DNA from: Candidatus Heimdallarchaeota archaeon
GTDB lineage: Archaea; Asgardarchaeota; Heimdallarchaeia; Heimdallarchaeales; Kariarchaeaceae
Direction of reading: 5' to 3'
DNA length: 26,762 nt
NCBI GenBank assembly: GCA_021399405.1
Contig: JAAFKL010000046.1
Location: 1-26,762 of the forward strand
The translations under genes were made by a program, and so were the position numbers. The notes below the pieces were generated by a model. The model had not been told where the DNA came from. It ran no database searches and saw only the letters and a list, made by a program, of their open reading frames with translations. This document shows, in pieces, positions 17,485 through 24,542 of the stretch. Each line of letters begins with the position of its first letter. Within the stretch, counting starts at the first letter, position 1.

Positions 17485-17890
17485 TTTATATTAGATGAAT
17501 GTGAAAACAAAGTGAGACTAGGTCGATTTCTCAAACCAGATATGGTTATAAAGAATACACCGAAGGCTGGATCTCGTAAGAGAAAAGGAAGTCCACATAC
17601 AGTAAATAAGAAAGTTGCGATTTTCTGTTCCTGTATCCGTCGTAACGAACTGCTAGTCAGATTATAATATCTTGATGGATGTTCGCGAATGATCTTGCGA
17701 TGGTTAAAAAGTATGAAAATCCCATCTTGGTCGGGTCTGCTAACTCGAATGAACCAAGTGGAAGGAAGCATATCTCTCATCAAGGGGACATGTAGTATAC
17801 TATGCCAGTGTAGCAGCTGGATGATACGGTGACGTTTGTATATTATTTGCTGAACATACAAGAAAGTTAACAATAATAAGTTAACTTTTT
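17485..17890 (+). ncRNA. Candidate structured non-coding RNA, identity unknown
   Basis: This roughly 400-nt stretch is visibly richer in G+C than its flanks and packed with stem-loops. They include AACCA-GATA-TGGTT (17534-17547), TCTC-GTAA-GAGA with a GNRA loop (17572-17583), ATACAG/CTGTAT (17597/17631), and CTTGATG/CATCAAG (17671/17778) enclosing GATGG/CCATC and TTGGT/ACCAA. Further stems are TTGTAT/ATACAA (17836/17856) and longer-range GTGaGACT/AGTCCAC (17512/17590). TATA-like sequences at 17446-17468 and a T-run after 17886 fit a plus-strand transcript with approximate ends. A 138-codon minus-strand open frame crosses the region, but it starts at TTG and has an unprotein-like composition. 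Short matches to RNase P (GGAAGTCC) and SRP (GGAAGGAAGCA) motifs are insufficient to name it. Confidence 0.4.
17863..17888. repeat. Inverted repeat AAAGTTAAC-8-GTTAACTTT
   Basis: Two perfect 9-bp arms (17863-17871 and 17880-17888) are separated by AATAATAA and followed by more T residues. It could be a split operator sharing half-sites with 17428-17439, or a weak AT-rich hairpin plus T-run ending the RNA gene. Confidence 0.5.
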
Positions 17891-17906
17891 CTGATCATAA
17901 AGGAGA

Positions 17907-17915
17907 TTATATAAT
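17907..17915 (+). promoter_or_regulatory. TATA box of the MFS gene (17937)
   Basis: TTATATAAT with an upstream purine BRE-like AAAGGAGA is centred 26 nt before the GTG at 17937. The transcript therefore probably starts on the start codon. The nearby GGAG is too far from the GTG to be a ribosome binding site. Confidence 0.6.
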
Positions 17916-17936
17916 ATTGCTGTAAATTCTTAAAAT

Positions 17937-19295
17937 GTGAGTATTTTTAGAAGAGAGGTTTTAGTAGCTGCAAATGTTTCTCTTTTTGCTACATTTCTCC
18001 AAGTTATGGTAATGGCTTATCTCGGTATTCATTTGAATTCATTTCAAACCTCAGCCTTGTTAATAGGATTTATTTTTGGAGTTAGGAATTTCATCCAGAT
18101 ATTTTTCCGCATACCAATTGGCGAGTTTTCACAAGTTGTGGGTAGAAAGCCGCTCCTTGTTGTTGCACTGGGATTCTATTCTCTTGCACATTTCATTTTG
18201 TACTTATCAACAAATTGGATCTATGATTTAATTGCAACGATCATACTAGGTTTTGGGATGACTTTCTACTATCCATCATTGTTTGCATACATTGGAGATA
18301 TTGCAGACGAAAGCTATGGTAAAATTAATGGATTCGTTTTTCAAGGTGCAGATGTTGCAATTATTGTTGGAACCTTTATAGTCAAAAAATTTCTTGATAA
18401 GGGATCTTTCACTATTGATTCGAAGTATCTTACATATGGATTGATTGATATTGGATCAGTTAGGATTGGATTTAACGATCCTATTGAATTGAATTTAATA
18501 TTTCTTGGTTCAGCCATTATTGGTGTATTTGGAGTTATAATTAATTCTCTGCTTCTTCGTGAAACATTGTCGGATGAAGAACGTAAGATTGTACCTTCCA
18601 AATTGAGAAGTTTAGGGCAGTTTTTTAGAAATTCACACAGATCATTTAAGGAATTGTCTAAGAATCAGAAATTGAGACCTGTCTATCAACTTCAATTTGT
18701 TGTTGCCTTTGGAGAATTCTTTTTCCAGTCATTTATAGGATTATTAGTTGTGCTATCACTTGGATATACTGAGGGTGATGTTGCTTACGTTTTATCCCTG
18801 GGAACCTTAATACTATTTCCACTTAAGCCATTTTTGGGTTCGATTTCTGATAAGCTTGGCTATCGCAATCCAATTCTTGTCAGTTTGATTTTGAATGGTT
18901 TTCTACTAATTCTTATAACGCAAGCAACGCAATTGTGGATGGTAATTGTAATTTTTGCATTTTATATGGCAAACAATATGACTTCATATCTTGCTTGCAA
19001 CGGTGCTACATCACACAATTCAAAAAATAATCAACGAGGAGTCGCGATGGGAGTATTGGGAGTATATGTTTCAATTGGAAGGACCCTTTCATCTCTATTA
19101 CTCGGAGTGATTTGGCAAATTATGACAGTTTTGACTGATGATAAAGGAGAGAGTCTGATTGCAGTGTTTATGTTCACTGGAGTTATTTTATTAATTTCAT
19201 CAATTGTAATGTCACAAAAAATTCCATCTGAGATTGGTGTAGTATCTCTATCAGGTGAATTCGAAATTAATGAATTACATACAGGGGGAAAGTAA
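17937..19295 (+). CDS. Major facilitator superfamily transporter
   Basis: This 452-residue polytopic membrane protein has about 12 predicted helices and an MFS layout. The first helix pair is followed by the loop RIPIGEFSQVVGRKPLL, which corresponds to the MFS motif A (G-x-x-x-D/E-x-x-G-R-K/R). The second half has the equivalent PFLGSISDKLGYRNPI loop. A central cytoplasmic loop lies near residues 205-250. The substrate cannot be told. Translation begins at GTG, supported by the TATA spacing; an overlapping ATG is out of frame. AOR follows 100 nt downstream with its own TATA element. A clear paralogue begins at 26590, with similar FRREV/FRKEI and LIG(F/V)(I/V)F segments. Confidence 0.9.
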   Translation: MSIFRREVLVAANVSLFATFLQVMVMAYLGIHLNSFQTSALLIGFIFGVRNFIQIFFRIPIGEFSQVVGRKPLLVVALGFYSLAHFILYLSTNWIYDLIATIILGFGMTFYYPSLFAYIGDIADESYGKINGFVFQGADVAIIVGTFIVKKFLDKGSFTIDSKYLTYGLIDIGSVRIGFNDPIELNLIFLGSAIIGVFGVIINSLLLRETLSDEERKIVPSKLRSLGQFFRNSHRSFKELSKNQKLRPVYQLQFVVAFGEFFFQSFIGLLVVLSLGYTEGDVAYVLSLGTLILFPLKPFLGSISDKLGYRNPILVSLILNGFLLILITQATQLWMVIVIFAFYMANNMTSYLACNGATSHNSKNNQRGVAMGVLGVYVSIGRTLSSLLLGVIWQIMTVLTDDKGESLIAVFMFTGVILLISSIVMSQKIPSEIGVVSLSGEFEINELHTGGK

Positions 19296-19357
19296 ATATT
19301 TCATTTACATTACTGAGTGAAGTGAATAAATCGTAACGTTAAAACAGTCAACACTCG

Positions 19358-19368
19358 TATAATTTAAA
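19358..19368 (+). promoter_or_regulatory. TATA element of the AOR gene
   Basis: TATAATTTAAA lies about 33 nt before the ATG at 19396, giving a predicted transcript start near 19388 and a leader of a few bases. Confidence 0.45.
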
Positions 19369-19395
19369 GAAGCTAGAATTCCGTTTGGAAATGTA

Positions 19396-21246
19396 ATGAG
19401 TGGCTATCATGGTAAATTATTGATGTTAGATATGACATCAAAAACAGCATCAAATTTCGAATATCCAAAAGAATGGGAAACAAAATTCATCGGAGGTCGA
19501 GGATTTGCGGTGAAATTATTATGGGATAACGTCCCAGCCGGTACCGAGCCTTATAGTCCTGAGAATTGGTTGGTTTTTGCAATTGGCCCCCTCTCTGGAT
19601 TGATGTTACCGTCTAGTAGTAAAATGATTGTGGCTTCAAAAAGCCCGTTAACTGGTGGATATGGTGATGGAAATCTTGGAACCAGAGCGAGTCCTCAATT
19701 AAAACGAGCGGGTTATGATGGAATTATCGTAAAAGGGAAGGCAGATACTCCAACATATGTCGTTGTAAATAATGATAAGATTGAATTCTTGGATGCATCT
19801 GAACTCTGGGGCAAAGGAACTTATGATACAGAAGAATATCTAATGGAAAAACATGGAAAGAAATCAGGATTCTTGTCAATTGGTCAAGCTGGAGAAAATC
19901 TAGTAAAATATGCCACTGTTCGTAGTCAAGAAGGACGATCTGGAGGTAGACCGGGGATGGGAGCTGTTATGGGGTCAAAAAATCTTAAATCGATTGTAGT
20001 TATTGGATCAGGAGATTTCCCTATTGTTGATCGTGAAACCACTAAAAAAATGGGATCAGAGGGTTATAAAGATGTCAAAAAGGCTGATTTTTATCCAGAT
20101 TGGATGAGAATGGGTACAACCTTAATTCTTGAGTTTCTCCAGGAAACCAGTACTTTACCAGTTAATAATTTCAGTGCAGGTACCTTTGCACAAGCCAAGG
20201 AAGTAGATGGAGACAAGTTGGGAGAGACCAAAATTACTCAATATGGATGTCCGCGTTGTAATATGCAATGTGGGATGGTAATCAAAGATGAAGATGGTAA
20301 TGACTCCGAATTGGATTATGAAAATATCGGGATGTTAGGACCAAACATTGGAATCGGAGACATGCCCAAAGTTGGGGTCTTGAATTATATGGCAGATGAT
20401 TATGGTCTTGACACTATTTCATTAGGATCCGTATTAGGTATGGCAGCAGAGGCTGGAGAAAATGATGTGTTAGGCGATGAGTACGGTTTTGGGAATTATG
20501 AAAAATCTAAAGACCTAATCACAAGATTAACTATGAGATCTGATGATGTAGGAGATCTTCTAGCAGAAGGCACCATGAGAATGGCTACAAAATGGGGTGA
20601 ACAAGCTAAAAATTGGGCTATACAAGTCAAGGGATTAGAAGCATCAGCTTATAATGCAGGTACGGTTCCAGGGATGGCATTATCCTTCGGTACAAGCCCT
20701 ATTGGAGCCCATCATAAGGACGCCTGGGTAATCCAATGGGAGATCCAGCACTCAAAACGAGAAGCATATACGGAAGATAAAGCAGCCAAAGTCATCGAAC
20801 TTCAACGCATTCGAGGTGGAATGTTTGAAAGCCTTGTAACTTGCAGATTCCCCTGGATTGAATTAGGGTATGATTTGGATAACTATCCTAAATTCCTGCA
20901 GAAAGTAACTGGAAGAGAAAATTGGAATCTTGATGAGGTATTCGAAGTTGGGGATCGTATTTATTCGTTGATTAGATCTTATTGGGTCAGAGAATTTCAT
21001 GCCGATGGTAAGACATGGGATAGAACGATGGATCATCCACCTGCAAGATGGTTCAATGAAGGTCTCAAAGATGGAGGTTCATTCACTGGTCAGCATTTGG
21101 ACAAGGATGACTATGAAGGATTACTTGATCATTATTACAGGCTTAGAAAGTGGGATAATAGAGGGATACCTACAAAAGAAATTATGCATGAGCTTTCTCT
21201 TGATAATGAAGCAAATCATTTAGATCAAATTGTGACGCTAAAATAA
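19396..21246 (+). CDS. aor: Tungsten-dependent aldehyde:ferredoxin oxidoreductase
   Basis: This 616-residue member of the AOR family oxidises aldehydes to acids with ferredoxin as electron acceptor, using a bis-pterin tungsten cofactor and one [4Fe-4S] cluster. Cluster ligands are C285, C288 and C292 (CPRCNMQC) and the late C483 (VTCRFPW), matching the four-Cys pattern of Pyrococcus AOR. Pterin-binding blocks are GGRPGMGAVMGSKNLKSI and LDYENIGMLGPNIGIGD. The N-terminal segment FIGGRGFAVKLLWD is also characteristic. The length is typical. No signal peptide is present, so it is cytoplasmic. A MoaD-like gene lies 0.5 kb downstream, a common partnership. The class of aldehyde is not evident; GOR/FOR-like specificity is possible. 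Confidence 0.95.
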   Translation: MSGYHGKLLMLDMTSKTASNFEYPKEWETKFIGGRGFAVKLLWDNVPAGTEPYSPENWLVFAIGPLSGLMLPSSSKMIVASKSPLTGGYGDGNLGTRASPQLKRAGYDGIIVKGKADTPTYVVVNNDKIEFLDASELWGKGTYDTEEYLMEKHGKKSGFLSIGQAGENLVKYATVRSQEGRSGGRPGMGAVMGSKNLKSIVVIGSGDFPIVDRETTKKMGSEGYKDVKKADFYPDWMRMGTTLILEFLQETSTLPVNNFSAGTFAQAKEVDGDKLGETKITQYGCPRCNMQCGMVIKDEDGNDSELDYENIGMLGPNIGIGDMPKVGVLNYMADDYGLDTISLGSVLGMAAEAGENDVLGDEYGFGNYEKSKDLITRLTMRSDDVGDLLAEGTMRMATKWGEQAKNWAIQVKGLEASAYNAGTVPGMALSFGTSPIGAHHKDAWVIQWEIQHSKREAYTEDKAAKVIELQRIRGGMFESLVTCRFPWIELGYDLDNYPKFLQKVTGRENWNLDEVFEVGDRIYSLIRSYWVREFHADGKTWDRTMDHPPARWFNEGLKDGGSFTGQHLDKDDYEGLLDHYYRLRKWDNRGIPTKEIMHELSLDNEANHLDQIVTLK

Positions 21247-21247
21247 C

Positions 21248-21667
21248 TCATTTATTTTTGTCTTTCAATTCTTGCATATCGATTATTATTTGATTTAAGG
21301 TTAATTGAATTTCATCGAGACGATTATCTCTTTCTATATATGTTCTAATTGCGACTCCTACAATAAATAGTAGATAAATAAAACCACCAACTAGTATAGA
21401 CATAAGGATCACGGTAGGCTCTCCTCGGCTAAAAATTGTTCCGAGGACCACAATTAATGATGATAACACGATTACCGGAAAATGCTGATTGGATTTTTTG
21501 CTCCCTAAAACATTATTTTGTGAATGCGAAATCTCCTCAAAATCTTTAGCATCTACCATAGAGAGAATTAAACCTAAAACAGATATTAATGTGATGTGGA
21601 AAAGATGATCTTTTGAAAGAAAATAATTAATTCTTAAAAGGAATATGAAAAACAGTTTCTTATTCAA
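21248..21667 (-). CDS. Small three-helix membrane protein, unknown
   Basis: This 139-residue protein has hydrophobic segments near residues 20-36, 63-78 and 84-106, then a polar helical tail (RDNRLDEIQLTLNQIIIDMQ) likely in the cytoplasm. No family is recognised. The start is TTG at 21667; the only in-frame ATG downstream (residue 37) would delete the first helix. It converges on AOR with a single base between stop codons and lies between AOR and the moaD-like gene. Whether it is related to the tungstoenzyme is unclear. Confidence 0.6.
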   Translation of the reverse strand: MNKKLFFIFLLRINYFLSKDHLFHITLISVLGLILSMVDAKDFEEISHSQNNVLGSKKSNQHFPVIVLSSLIVVLGTIFSRGEPTVILMSILVGGFIYLLFIVGVAIRTYIERDNRLDEIQLTLNQIIIDMQELKDKNK

Positions 21668-21751
21668 ACAGGTAAATTATTGACCCACAGGGGCATTCCC
21701 TTATCAGAAGGTTATTCATTAAATTCATATTAAACAGATATGTAGATTATT

Positions 21752-21973
21752 TTGGTAAAAATTAAGTTAGTGAGTTCTTTGAAAAGAATTGTAGGTTTTG
21801 ACCTAAAAGAGATTGAGATTTCAAAACCCACACCACTCAGAGAAATCATAGATTTAAATTTACCAGATGAGCGTATCGTTGTAATAATAAATGAGACTCA
21901 AGGTGGAACCATGGATTCGATAATTAATAATGATGATTACGTTATGCTCTCTCCGCTTTTCGGTGGGGGTTAA
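21752..21973 (+). CDS. MoaD/ThiS-family sulfur carrier protein
   Basis: This 73-residue beta-grasp protein ends in the exposed GGG tail (LSPLFGGG) that is adenylated and thiocarboxylated in MoaD, ThiS and SAMPs. The core strands VKIKLVSSLKRIVG and RIVVIINETQGGTM and the DDYVMLSPLFGG ending match the family. MoaD supplies sulfur for the dithiolene of molybdopterin/tungstopterin, which AOR needs, and small moaD genes often sit beside aor. A SAMP-like protein-modifier role is also possible in archaea. The TTG start is the only one that includes the first strand. The TnpB element begins within about 10 nt of its stop. Confidence 0.82.
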   Translation: MVKIKLVSSLKRIVGFDLKEIEISKPTPLREIIDLNLPDERIVVIINETQGGTMDSIINNDDYVMLSPLFGGG

Positions 21974-22009
21974 TAACAGTTATTCATAATCTAGCTAAAC
22001 TTGTACAAA

Positions 22010-22031
22010 CTTATACATTCTAATTTGTAAG
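22010..22031 (+). repeat. Candidate left-end hairpin of the TnpB element
   Basis: CTTA pairs with TAAG and ACA with TGT around one unpaired T, with an 8-nt loop. Bulged hairpins of this kind are the TnpA recognition structures at IS605-type ends. Confidence 0.4.
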
Positions 22032-22144
22032 ACTTGTTTGTATTTATGATTTATCCAAGTTCTAATCCATCGATTTGATTTGCTTTCACTTGCAAGCCAC
22101 TGTGCTAAAGATTCATATAGTAAATCACAATAATATTAGCTATC

Positions 22145-23452
22145 ATGGTGCACAAAGCATACAAATTTGAATTAAGACCCTCCCAGAGGCAATTGGTTGA
22201 TCTTATCAAACATGCTGGATGTGCACGTTATTCCTATAACTGGGGATTGGAACAACGAAGTACTCGTTACAAAGCCACAGGAGAGAAACTAGATGCCATT
22301 AAGCTGCATAAGGAACTGAATATTCTCAAACAAAGTTCTTTGGTATGGATGTATGAAGTATCTAAATGTGCACCCCAGGAAGCACTTCGTGATCTTGACA
22401 AAGCATTTAGCAATTTTTTCAAAGGTATTAAACTCGGAAAAAAAGTTGGTTATCCCAAATTTAAGAAAAAGGGAAGACGTGACTCCTTTCGATTGACTGG
22501 CAGCATTAAGGTACTATCGAATAGCAATCTCAATCAATTGGATCAGGTACATCTGCCAAGGATTGGTAGGATTCGCGTCAAAGAGTCAACAATTAATCTT
22601 AGAAAGAAATTGATCAATAAAAAGACCAGAATACTGTCAGCATCCGTATCGAGAAGAGCTGATCGCTGGTTTGTATGCTTTACTGTAGAGGAAAGATTGA
22701 GCACTGATAATCCACAAAAGTCACGTGGGATCGTCGGTGTTGATCTTGGCTTGAAAGAGCTGGCAGTTCTATCCAATGGTACAGTGATTAGCAATCCCAA
22801 GGTTTTGAAAAGAAAGTTAAACAAATTAGGTAGATTAAATCGTAAACTATCAAGAACGCAAAAGGAATCCAATAGGAGAAAGAAGGTGATCAATTCTCTA
22901 AGGAGATTGCATTACCGAATTGGGTGCCAACGCTCAGACCTGTTGCACAAACTAACCACATCATTAACCAAAGAATTCTCCATAATTGTGATTGACGATC
23001 TCAATGTTGAAGAAATGATGAAGAACAAGAGATTATCTAGAAGTATTGCTGATGTGGGTTGGGGAGAATTTAGACGTCAATTAAACTACAAATCAATGTG
23101 GTATGATTCTACACTACTTATTGCAGATCGGTTCTATCCTTCATCAAAGCTCTGCTCTAATTGTGGGTGGAAAGATACTCAGTTACAATTATCGGATCGG
23201 GTGTTTAGATGCCAGAGTTGTGGTCTAAATATAGATCGTGATCTGAATGCAGCATTGAATCTGCAAAAGTATCCAGTTGATAACTTGGAAGAATACCTGT
23301 ATGATTTGTATCTGAGTATCCCAGATAATGATTTTTTGAACGTCGCGGTGAGTTACCACGAGACGTTAAACTCCCGAGTGAGGTCGTGTCAGACACCTGT
23401 ATTGGTGCATCAGACCAATGATCCGGGAAGGGAAGATGGATATAACCTCTAG
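22145..23452 (+). CDS. tnpB: TnpB RNA-guided nuclease homologue
   Basis: This 435-residue TnpB is close to the usual length of about 400. The N-terminal helix-turn-helix-like region (KFELRPSQRQLVDLIKHAG) precedes a RuvC nuclease split in three. RuvC-I is GVDLGLKELAV with D200, RuvC-II is VIDDLNVEEM, and RuvC-III is DRDLNAALNL with D366. A zinc finger C337-x2-C340-x15-C356-x2-C359 sits before RuvC-III. At the RuvC-II position where TnpB proteins normally carry Glu (I-E-D-L-N), this one has D284; Glu residues follow at 289-290. Activity may be altered, kept with Asp, or supplied by a shifted Glu. The last 60 residues after RuvC-III overlap the predicted guide RNA. The ATG start is clear. Confidence 0.92.
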   Translation: MVHKAYKFELRPSQRQLVDLIKHAGCARYSYNWGLEQRSTRYKATGEKLDAIKLHKELNILKQSSLVWMYEVSKCAPQEALRDLDKAFSNFFKGIKLGKKVGYPKFKKKGRRDSFRLTGSIKVLSNSNLNQLDQVHLPRIGRIRVKESTINLRKKLINKKTRILSASVSRRADRWFVCFTVEERLSTDNPQKSRGIVGVDLGLKELAVLSNGTVISNPKVLKRKLNKLGRLNRKLSRTQKESNRRKKVINSLRRLHYRIGCQRSDLLHKLTTSLTKEFSIIVIDDLNVEEMMKNKRLSRSIADVGWGEFRRQLNYKSMWYDSTLLIADRFYPSSKLCSNCGWKDTQLQLSDRVFRCQSCGLNIDRDLNAALNLQKYPVDNLEEYLYDLYLSIPDNDFLNVAVSYHETLNSRVRSCQTPVLVHQTNDPGREDGYNL

Positions 23453-23463
23453 TTTTGTCTAGA
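23339..23463 (+). ncRNA. Putative omega/reRNA scaffold at the tnpB 3' end
   Basis: The last 110 nt of tnpB fold into several stems: AACGTC/GACGTT (23339/23362), TCCCG/CGGGA (23372/23424), ATTGGT-7-ACCAAT (23401-23419) and TCTAG-6-CTAGA (23448-23463) spanning the stop codon. In characterised TnpB systems the guide-RNA scaffold overlaps the gene's 3' end and the guide lies just past the right end, here from about 23473. The encoded C-terminal residues are family-atypical, as expected when RNA structure constrains the sequence. Confidence 0.5.
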
Positions 23464-23492
23464 CTTATTCAAGTTCTGAGTAACGGTTAATA

Positions 23493-23924
23493 TTAATTAA
23501 TACCAAAAGCAGTTTTTAGCTTTCCAAAGAAACTTAGATTTTCATATTCCTTTGATAACCCTTCTAAAACGTCCATAACGGTTAAAACCCCAAGGAGTTT
23601 CTTATCACCGTCAACGACAGGAAGCATAGTTGCATCAAGTTCCTGCATCATTTCATGAGCGTCTTTTAATGAAGTAGTAGTTCGAACAGGTGGTGGAGCA
23701 TACATGACATCTTTAGCTGTAACTGTTTTTGGATCACCATCAACAGCTAATACTTTAGAAACAATGTCAAAATCATCCAGAGCACCCAACACAGTATCAT
23801 CCTCATCCAATACAACAGCATCGGGAATCCCAGCCTTTGCAATTGCCTGAGCCACCTCATAAATTGTGTCTGATCCTTTTACAATTACGAAATCGTCCTC
23901 TATTTCGACATCACTTACAAACAT
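23493..23924 (-). CDS. Two-CBS-domain protein
   Basis: This 143-residue soluble protein forms one Bateman module. CBS1 covers about 10-60 (DFVIVKGSDTIYEVAQAIAK, LGALDDFDIVSKVL) and CBS2 about 70-125 (AKDVMYAPPPVRTTTSLKDA, LLGVLTVMDVLEGLS). A short C-terminal tail follows. It should bind an adenine nucleotide and regulate an unidentified partner. It is independent of the four-CBS protein at 10398. Its stop is about 20 nt past the TnpB element's right end, so the element did not disrupt it. The ATG start is clear. Confidence 0.88.
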   Translation of the reverse strand: MFVSDVEIEDDFVIVKGSDTIYEVAQAIAKAGIPDAVVLDEDDTVLGALDDFDIVSKVLAVDGDPKTVTAKDVMYAPPPVRTTTSLKDAHEMMQELDATMLPVVDGDKKLLGVLTVMDVLEGLSKEYENLSFFGKLKTAFGIN

Positions 23925-24011
23925 TATATTGAATTATCGATTTATTAATAAAAAGATCTTGTGTACTTTATTGACCCTATCAGCAATATTTCTTTAATTT
24001 TTAATCGATAA

Positions 24012-24461
24012 TCAACTGACTTTAATTCCGCATTCAGTACAAAATTCAGAGTTAAGTAATATTCCAGACCCACATCCCGGACAAAATTTTGGTGATGGTC
24101 GTTGATAATATTGAGTATCCAATGTTTGTTTTTGGCTCGATTTTGATTTGTAATTCCGATTTCGAGACGACGAAAAACTGGATTTTTTATTTTCTCGGAC
24201 TGCATATGCAATTATTCCGATAACAAACATCAATACCAAAAGTCCTAAAACACCAGTAGAGGCACCTATAAATATGAAAAAGAAAATTCCAAGCATAATT
24301 AGACCTCCACTTCCACCACTATGTCTAGAACCATAATATCCTCGAGTATAGCCTCGACTATATCGCATGTGATGGCGATGATTTGTTCGAAATCCTCTTG
24401 AATGACCCCCTAACCTAACGCCCCCTCCTAAGCTACCTCGCATTCCTCCACCCCGTCTCAT
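24012..24461 (-). CDS. RG-rich zinc-ribbon membrane protein (short paralogue)
   Basis: Of 149 residues, 1-52 are rich in Arg, Gly, His and Tyr (MRRGGGMRGS, RGYTRGYYGS). They are followed by one long or two close hydrophobic segments (about 54-88), a Ser/Lys/Gln-rich linker and a C-terminal zinc ribbon CPGC-x10-CTEC (about 126-145). It is plainly paralogous to the upstream gene at 24543 at both ends but lacks that protein's ectodomain. With the N-terminal arginines and zinc ribbon, both ends are predicted cytosolic. RG-rich tails bind RNA or acidic partners in other systems; here that is only an idea. Confidence 0.78.
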   Translation of the reverse strand: MRRGGGMRGSLGGGVRLGGHSRGFRTNHRHHMRYSRGYTRGYYGSRHSGGSGGLIMLGIFFFIFIGASTGVLGLLVLMFVIGIIAYAVRENKKSSFSSSRNRNYKSKSSQKQTLDTQYYQRPSPKFCPGCGSGILLNSEFCTECGIKVS

Positions 24462-24542
24462 GATAAATACACAATAGAATTATATGTAAATCATTTATTT
24501 AAAGGATTCTTACAATATCTAACGATTAATACAAATCTTTGC

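Larger units (their letters stand above)
21980..23472 (+). mobile_element. TnpB-only IS200/IS605-type element (approximate ends)
   Basis: This solitary tnpB has no tnpA in the window (IS1341-like). The left flank has an imperfect hairpin CTTA-t-ACA/TGTAAG (22010-22031). The right end has TCTAG-6-CTAGA (23448-23463), the sort of subterminal hairpins IS605 ends carry. TTATTCA occurs both at 21980-21986, just outside the left hairpin, and at 23465-23471, just outside the right one, so I set the ends there. TCAA at 23469-23472 resembles IS605 right cleavage sites. The insertion lies immediately after the moaD-like gene without breaking it. The exact ends are inference. Confidence 0.6.

Noticed and set aside
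17585..17600. RNase P RNA, from the GGAAGTCC match to conserved region I
   Set aside because: One nucleotide of the universal core is missing and no matching 3' ACAGAA...GGCUUA strand or P4 partner is seen downstream.
17759..17770. SRP RNA, from the GGAAGGAAGCA match to helix 8
   Set aside because: The preceding strand needed to form helix 8 is absent, and no Alu-domain UGUAA-type turn is seen at the 5' side.
17457..17873. 138-codon minus-strand open frame as a protein gene
   Set aside because: It starts only at TTG, has no recognisable domain, an odd composition, and coincides with a region of dense stem-loops. Absence of stops is better explained by the higher G+C of a structured RNA.
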